DNA of 64,000 nucleotides from Chloroflexota bacterium (GTDB lineage Bacteria; Chloroflexota; Anaerolineae; Aggregatilineales; Phototrophicaceae). Shown here piece by piece: positions 59,446 through 64,000 of the stretch. The translations under genes and the position numbers were made by a program. The stretch is from positions 62,001-126,000 of the forward strand of contig JAPOVL010000033.1 of assembly GCA_026708115.1 (NCBI GenBank), given 5' to 3'. Each line of letters starts with the position of its first letter. The first letter of the stretch is position 1. The notes under the pieces are model-generated. The model was not told the origin of the DNA. It saw only the letters and a list, made by a program, of their open reading frames with translations, and searched no databases.

Positions 59446-61341
59446 ATGAGTTCAATGCAGGTCAGTGAAATCAAATATCTCTTCGCCATGGTGCTGATCC
59501 TGCTTTTCGCCTCTGCTATCGGGGGAATGGGTTTGAACGCCGACGTCATCTGGGGGGATGAGTTGGCGTCGTTTGTATTCATGGGCGCCTTTGATACTAC
59601 GTTTTCTCCTTCACAGATATTAAACACAATTGCAACGCTTGCTCCCGATCATGTGCCGCTCTACTATCTTCTGGGCGCCGGATGGTCGCAACTGGTTGGA
59701 TGGTCCCAGTTGGCACTGCGCTATCTATCGTTGTTGGCTGGGGTTGCGATGATCGCATGGCTATATCGGCTTGTTTGCGACGACATCGGCCGTCGAAACG
59801 CCATTGTCGCTGCCTTCGTGCTGACAAGCAACACCTATGTCATGATTTTTTTTCATGAAGTTCGGAATTATACGTTTATACTGCTGCTGGTAGTCGTTCA
59901 CACTTGGTGCTATCGACGTCTCATTCGAAGCAACAATCCATCATCGTTGCTGTGGGGCTGCTTCATAGCATCCGCCGCTGTTCTGTTGTACATGCATTTT
60001 CTTGGACTTTTCTTCTTGGTTGCGCTTGGCGCTTCACATTTGCTGGTTGAACGTTGGTCTAGTCGCACTCGAAGTATGCTCGTCGGATGGGCTGTTGCGA
60101 TGGGGTCCTTGCTTCCATATCTGCCGACCATATTAGCGGGTGGATTCAAGTATGGAGAAACTGAAAGCGCAATCTTGGCGACCGAGTTGGCTGAACCCCT
60201 TGTCGGCCTTCTTTCAAACGGACTTGGAATACTACTGATTCCTTTAGTCTTGAACCTCGCTTACCAAATCTCGCGAAGAAGAAATACGATGATCTTGAGC
60301 CTCGTTTCGCTGGCTCTTATATACGTCACACTTCTGATAGTTGCTAGCTGGATGTTTGAATTGATCACATTGAGCCGTATGCGTTATTTCCTGATTTTAT
60401 GGTTCCCTAGTATGATCCTTATAGCGTTTAGCATCTCAGAGTTTTCCCATTCATCGAAGATCGTCATTATTCTATTAACAGTTTGGGCATTGGCAGGATT
60501 GCAGTTCGAGCGATCAGGACAGATTCGCCAATATGCGACACATGATAAACGAATTCTGCAATATCCGCCGCTTCACTTCTATGAGACCAGTCTCTTGGGA
60601 AAAGTGCGCCCGGAAGATTTCCTTGTTGGATTCTCCGAGTCGCTTTCCGTGAATGAAAACAAGGGCAGGCTAGGTGTTGGAATAGCTGACTACTATCTTG
60701 GCGCCCAGCTTGGCATCGACGGCGTATTCCTGCATACGAACCTCAAGCGGTATCGTCTGGAGGAAGACGTTCGATCTATTCTAGAAGCGCGTCCTCTTGT
60801 TTTGCTCGCTCACGATCCCAGTAAGGCGCCGCTGAACTACGCCAAAACGTTGGCGGTCGTCCAGTCTGTCTTCGCGCCCTGTGATCTCTTGGTGGACGAG
60901 CCGACGCTCTTGATTCGCAGATACGCGCATGCAGTGATGGGATGCAATCACGAAGCCGCGCCGATTGAGTACGAAAACGGCATCCGCGTTGTCGACCGGG
61001 CCCTGCGACTCGATGCCGACGCGGAGCGAATAGAAGCGCTTACCTGGTGGCATGTGCCGGATGAAGCCATGCTGGACGAATACAACATTTCCTTACAAAT
61101 CATCTCGTCAGAAGGGAAGAATGTCCGACAAACCGATCATCACCTATACAACAATATCGTGCCATGGTCTGTGATCGATTTGTCGACAGCAGAGTTGCCT
61201 GCCGACGACTACGCGCTTGTGTTGATCTTGTACAGACGTGATACCGGGTCGAAAGTTGTCGGAGTGGATGAATCGACTGACGAGTTCGGCAGTATGCTCC
61301 CCTTACTGGGATTCACCAGGCGCCTGGAAGATGTGGAATGA
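59446..61341 (+). CDS. GT39-like membrane glycosyltransferase, array copy 1
   Basis: 631 residues from ATG 59446; a TTG at 59416 is in frame. About 10 membrane helices fill the first 360 residues. The catalytic-type Asp-Glu is in NADVIWGDELASF near residue 26, in the first extracytoplasmic loop, as in polyprenyl-phosphate-sugar transferases. Next comes HVPLYYLLGAGWSQLVGWSQ. The last 260 residues are extracytoplasmic, ending with a beta-rich module near PADDYALVLILYRRDTG. It is the first of three tandem paralogs and should transfer a lipid-linked sugar on the outer face. Confidence 0.78.
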   Translation: MSSMQVSEIKYLFAMVLILLFASAIGGMGLNADVIWGDELASFVFMGAFDTTFSPSQILNTIATLAPDHVPLYYLLGAGWSQLVGWSQLALRYLSLLAGVAMIAWLYRLVCDDIGRRNAIVAAFVLTSNTYVMIFFHEVRNYTFILLLVVVHTWCYRRLIRSNNPSSLLWGCFIASAAVLLYMHFLGLFFLVALGASHLLVERWSSRTRSMLVGWAVAMGSLLPYLPTILAGGFKYGETESAILATELAEPLVGLLSNGLGILLIPLVLNLAYQISRRRNTMILSLVSLALIYVTLLIVASWMFELITLSRMRYFLILWFPSMILIAFSISEFSHSSKIVIILLTVWALAGLQFERSGQIRQYATHDKRILQYPPLHFYETSLLGKVRPEDFLVGFSESLSVNENKGRLGVGIADYYLGAQLGIDGVFLHTNLKRYRLEEDVRSILEARPLVLLAHDPSKAPLNYAKTLAVVQSVFAPCDLLVDEPTLLIRRYAHAVMGCNHEAAPIEYENGIRVVDRALRLDADAERIEALTWWHVPDEAMLDEYNISLQIISSEGKNVRQTDHHLYNNIVPWSVIDLSTAELPADDYALVLILYRRDTGSKVVGVDESTDEFGSMLPLLGFTRRLEDVE

Positions 61342-61402
61342 TGTCCGTTCTCATGTTAGCTTGATATCACACGTTGTGAATTCGTTCTGAAACTATAGGC
61401 AG

Positions 61403-63316
61403 ATGACTCCGGCGTACAGATCTGAAGCCAAGATCCAAAGAAATCGCCCAGTAGCGATTATAGCCATGACGGGCATATTGCTGTTGGCATTCGCGCTGGG
61501 CGCTCACGGGTTGGATCTGGATCCGATATGGGCGGACGAGTTGTACTCATTGACAAGCATGGGAGCCTTTGAGTCCCCCTACACTCTTGGTCAAGTAGTG
61601 CAGTCTTTGCGTCGATACAACCCTGATCACGTTCCGCTCTACTTTTATATGGGAGCACTTTGGGCAAGAGTAGCCGGCTGGTCTCAGTTGTCTATGCGCC
61701 TAATATCGCTATTTTTCGGCATGCTTACAGCAGCGACGCTATATCGCTTTGGAGCACATGTCCTAAGCCAACGAACAGCGCTGGTTGCTGCCTTTTTGAC
61801 CGTCACAAGCGCTTTTGTGATCTTGTATTTTCATGATCTGCGCATGTATACAATGCTAATGTGGCTTGGTATCCTTCACACTTGGCTTTACTGGCGAATT
61901 GCGCACGGACATCATGTTTCGCGGCTGACTTGGGTGTTGTTCTGCGGATCCGCCATCTCTCTGTTTTATACACACAACTTTTCAACGTTAGTATTCGCTG
62001 GCCTAGCCTTCTATCATCTGCTGTTTATAAAGAAGTCACTTTGCTGGCTTAAGGTCATTGTCGCGTGGTGCATCTGCGCCCTGGTGTTCTTGCCTTACGC
62101 GCCCTTTGTGATTGATGGTATTCTGCTGCATCAAGAATTCGACCGAAACCCCTTAGATACCATGGCCGTGATAGACACGTTTGCTTTGCTATTGGCAAAT
62201 GGTCAGATCGTCTTATGGTTGCCCATTCTGTTGACGATCGGATATGCGCTTGCGCGTCGCCAGCGTGGCTCGATTCTGCGGATCCTCGCTGTCGCAAGTT
62301 CTATGGTCGTCGTACTTCTTGCCATACATATGACATTTCACCTTATTACTATTACCCGTCTGCGATATCTGCTCGTCCCGTGGTTACTTATAAACGTTGT
62401 TATTGCATACGGCATTGCGGAAATCCCGAAACGCGCATGGATCGCTCATGTGTTGATTCTTGTCTGGCTGATTGCGGGTTACCGGTTTACAAGTTCAGGT
62501 GATATTCTCAATTACGCTGGGCTGATGTCAAGAACGGAAAATTTTCCGCCGCTGCACCAATATGAACGTCATTTGAGGGACAGCGTGGCGTCAACGGATT
62601 TTCTGGTGGGTTTTGACGAATCAGGCGTAGTGAGTCAGGTGCATCGCGAGTATTACAGTGCAAACAGCATCAGTGATTATTACTTGCAGACAATGCTCGG
62701 TATAGATGGCACATTTCTCCATTCAAGCAAGAAACGATATCGCCTAGAGCGAGATGTACGCGAAATACTGCAATCACATCCTCACGTTCTACTTGCGCAC
62801 GACCCTTCGAACGTGCCGCTCAACTATGCCCGAACGCTTGCGATCATAGAAGAAGCTTACGCACCTTGTCCATCGTTGGTTGATGAAGCGGCATTGCGGA
62901 TTCGCAAATACACACATCCCGTCATGCGCTGCGATCACCGTCCCGCTCCCATTGACTACGACAATGGCATGCGATTGATCGACCGCGCTGCATATTACGA
63001 TGCCGACGGGGAGATTGTTCAAGCGCTGACCTGGTGGGATGTTCCTGACGCGGCAACATTGGACGAATACAACATTTCCGTTCAGGTCATCTCATCAGAA
63101 TGGAACAATGTTCGACAAGTCGATCGACACCTTTATGACAAGCTCATCCCATGGAGCGTCATTGAATTGCCAACGGGTGATCTGACCCCGCGCGAGTACC
63201 GATTGATGTTGGTTCTCTATGATCGTGAGACGGGCAGAAGAGTCATCGGTAGCGATCCGTCAAGTGGCGAATCAGCTGAGATACTGCCGTTGCTTGTTTT
63301 TAGCGTACCAGCGTAA
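61403..63316 (+). CDS. GT39-like membrane glycosyltransferase, array copy 2
   Basis: 637 residues. It has the same layout as copy 1: LDLDPIWADELYSLTSMGAF near residue 36 with the Asp-Glu pair, DHVPLYFYMGALWARVAGWS near 73, then helices and a C-terminal domain with MLDEYNIS/TLDEYNIS-type and DREYRLMLVLYDRETGR-type segments. The region DPSNVPLNYARTLAI parallels DPSKAPLNYAKTLAV in copy 1. Its stop overlaps the ATG of copy 3 by one base (TAATG). Confidence 0.78.
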   Translation: MTPAYRSEAKIQRNRPVAIIAMTGILLLAFALGAHGLDLDPIWADELYSLTSMGAFESPYTLGQVVQSLRRYNPDHVPLYFYMGALWARVAGWSQLSMRLISLFFGMLTAATLYRFGAHVLSQRTALVAAFLTVTSAFVILYFHDLRMYTMLMWLGILHTWLYWRIAHGHHVSRLTWVLFCGSAISLFYTHNFSTLVFAGLAFYHLLFIKKSLCWLKVIVAWCICALVFLPYAPFVIDGILLHQEFDRNPLDTMAVIDTFALLLANGQIVLWLPILLTIGYALARRQRGSILRILAVASSMVVVLLAIHMTFHLITITRLRYLLVPWLLINVVIAYGIAEIPKRAWIAHVLILVWLIAGYRFTSSGDILNYAGLMSRTENFPPLHQYERHLRDSVASTDFLVGFDESGVVSQVHREYYSANSISDYYLQTMLGIDGTFLHSSKKRYRLERDVREILQSHPHVLLAHDPSNVPLNYARTLAIIEEAYAPCPSLVDEAALRIRKYTHPVMRCDHRPAPIDYDNGMRLIDRAAYYDADGEIVQALTWWDVPDAATLDEYNISVQVISSEWNNVRQVDRHLYDKLIPWSVIELPTGDLTPREYRLMLVLYDRETGRRVIGSDPSSGESAEILPLLVFSVPA

Positions 63317-64000
63317 TGTCAGTAAAGACCACCGATAATTCAAGCACCAGAAACGATAGCCGCAGCCACCTATGGGCTCTCATGGCTATGATTTTAGTTC
63401 TGCTCTTTACCTTTGGTGTTGGTGTACACGGGTTGAACGCGGATCTGGTCTGGAATGATGAACTGGCGTCGCTTACGAATTTCGGCGCCTTTGATAAGAC
63501 TTTGGCACTGCAAGACGTGCTCGCAACAATGAAGCAATATAGCCCAGCCGACGTGCCGGTTTATCCATGGATCGGTTATATTTGGGCGCGGATAGCCGGA
63601 TGGTCTCAATTCGCGCTACGGTCGCTGTCTCTTTTTGCAGGTGTGCTCATGATCGCGTTCCTGCATAGATTTGCGTCTAGCATCTTCGATTGTCGGGTAG
63701 CCATAGTCGCATCATTTCTGATAGCGAGCAACTCTTTTGTATTGCTGTACTTTCACGAGTTGCGAATCTACACATTGTTTATGCTTCTTGTCACCATCCA
63801 TTTGACGTACTACTGGAAGCTTGCATATGACGCTCGCATTAAGAAACTTCCTTGGTTGGGGTTTCTAATGAGTACCGTTTTTATGGTTTATACGACGATA
63901 GTTTCCGTAGCTGTTATCGCTGCACTTGCAGTATTTCACGTGCTGTTTGCGCCAAAGGGTCGTCGATGGAAAAAGATCGTGTTTGGCTGGGCCATAGGAG
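63316..64000 (+). CDS. GT39-like membrane glycosyltransferase, array copy 3, cut by window end
   Basis: Open from ATG 63316 to the last base, 228 codons. It begins with a polar tail MSVKTTDNSSTRNDSRSHLW, then a helix, then GLNADLVWNDELASLTNFGA with the same Asp-Glu pair. It continues with PVYPWIGYIWARIAGWSQFA and further helices. It is clearly paralogous to copies 1 and 2 and coupled to copy 2. The C-terminal domain lies outside the window. Confidence 0.78.
   Translation, partial: MSVKTTDNSSTRNDSRSHLWALMAMILVLLFTFGVGVHGLNADLVWNDELASLTNFGAFDKTLALQDVLATMKQYSPADVPVYPWIGYIWARIAGWSQFALRSLSLFAGVLMIAFLHRFASSIFDCRVAIVASFLIASNSFVLLYFHELRIYTLFMLLVTIHLTYYWKLAYDARIKKLPWLGFLMSTVFMVYTTIVSVAVIAALAVFHVLFAPKGRRWKKIVFGWAIG

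Overview
The window reads as a chromosomal segment of a Chloroflexota bacterium, most like the Anaerolineae. This rests on gene content and protein style, not on a 16S gene or a search. The supporting features are a c-type-cytochrome-rich respiration locus with System I (Ccm) maturation, a CcmE that uses Cys instead of His, a fused b6-type cytochrome b, an EtfD-like membrane Fe-S protein, ArsA- and Uma2-family genes, and many G/C-rich palindromic repeats. Coding density is high. The left two thirds look richer in G+C than the right third, and the glycosyltransferases at the right end are visibly A+T-richer.

Layout. 1-9.1 kb: the tail of murJ, an SDR, an RlmI-like rRNA methyltransferase, xseA/xseB, a PHP-type metallohydrolase, an AlkC-like alkylation repair protein and a VOC protein. 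9.3-11.1 kb: an ArsA-family ATPase and a small acidic protein. 11.2-28.0 kb: an almost unbroken minus-strand respiratory block. In transcription order it holds Rieske, cytochrome b and two cytochromes c; two small membrane proteins; an octaheme HAO-family cytochrome with an integral membrane partner; then ccmE-ccmF-ccmH-ccmG-ccmI-like, a cytochrome c lipoprotein, ccmA-ccmB-ccmC and a membrane protein. The c-type cytochromes are thus encoded next to the machinery that attaches their heme. 28.2-33.7 kb: an accessory patch with a nuclease-methyltransferase restriction gene carrying palindromic repeats in frame, two small paralogous membrane proteins, a cytochrome c and a dense field of dispersed repeats. 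33.7-46.6 kb: corA, rnd, a Nudix hydrolase, a uracil-DNA glycosylase lacking the usual Fe-S cysteines, Uma2, YdcF, an M20 peptidase, GNATs, coaX, an ADP-ribosylglycohydrolase, tRNA-Asn, a solute-binding protein and a LOG-family enzyme. 46.4-49.6 kb: a diverged tandem segmental duplication whose unit is the LOG 5' end, an exported protein and tRNA-Ser(CGA). 49.6-58.7 kb: tadA, an acidic protein with a clamp-binding-like tail, a GH13 glycosidase and malQ, hisS, a DinB-like protein and the EtfD-like protein. 58.8-64 kb: a GNAT, then three tandem GT39-like glycosyltransferases, the last cut by the window edge.

Most notable items: the in-frame palindromic repeats inside the restriction gene; the octaheme HAO-like cytochrome with a membrane partner and its own maturation cluster; the CxxxF-type CcmE; the LOG/exported-protein/tRNA-Ser duplication with a tRNA copy that has lost T55; and a roughly 95-nt two-copy repeat that shows both hairpin covariation and synonymous-only differences. 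All family names come from motif recognition by eye.
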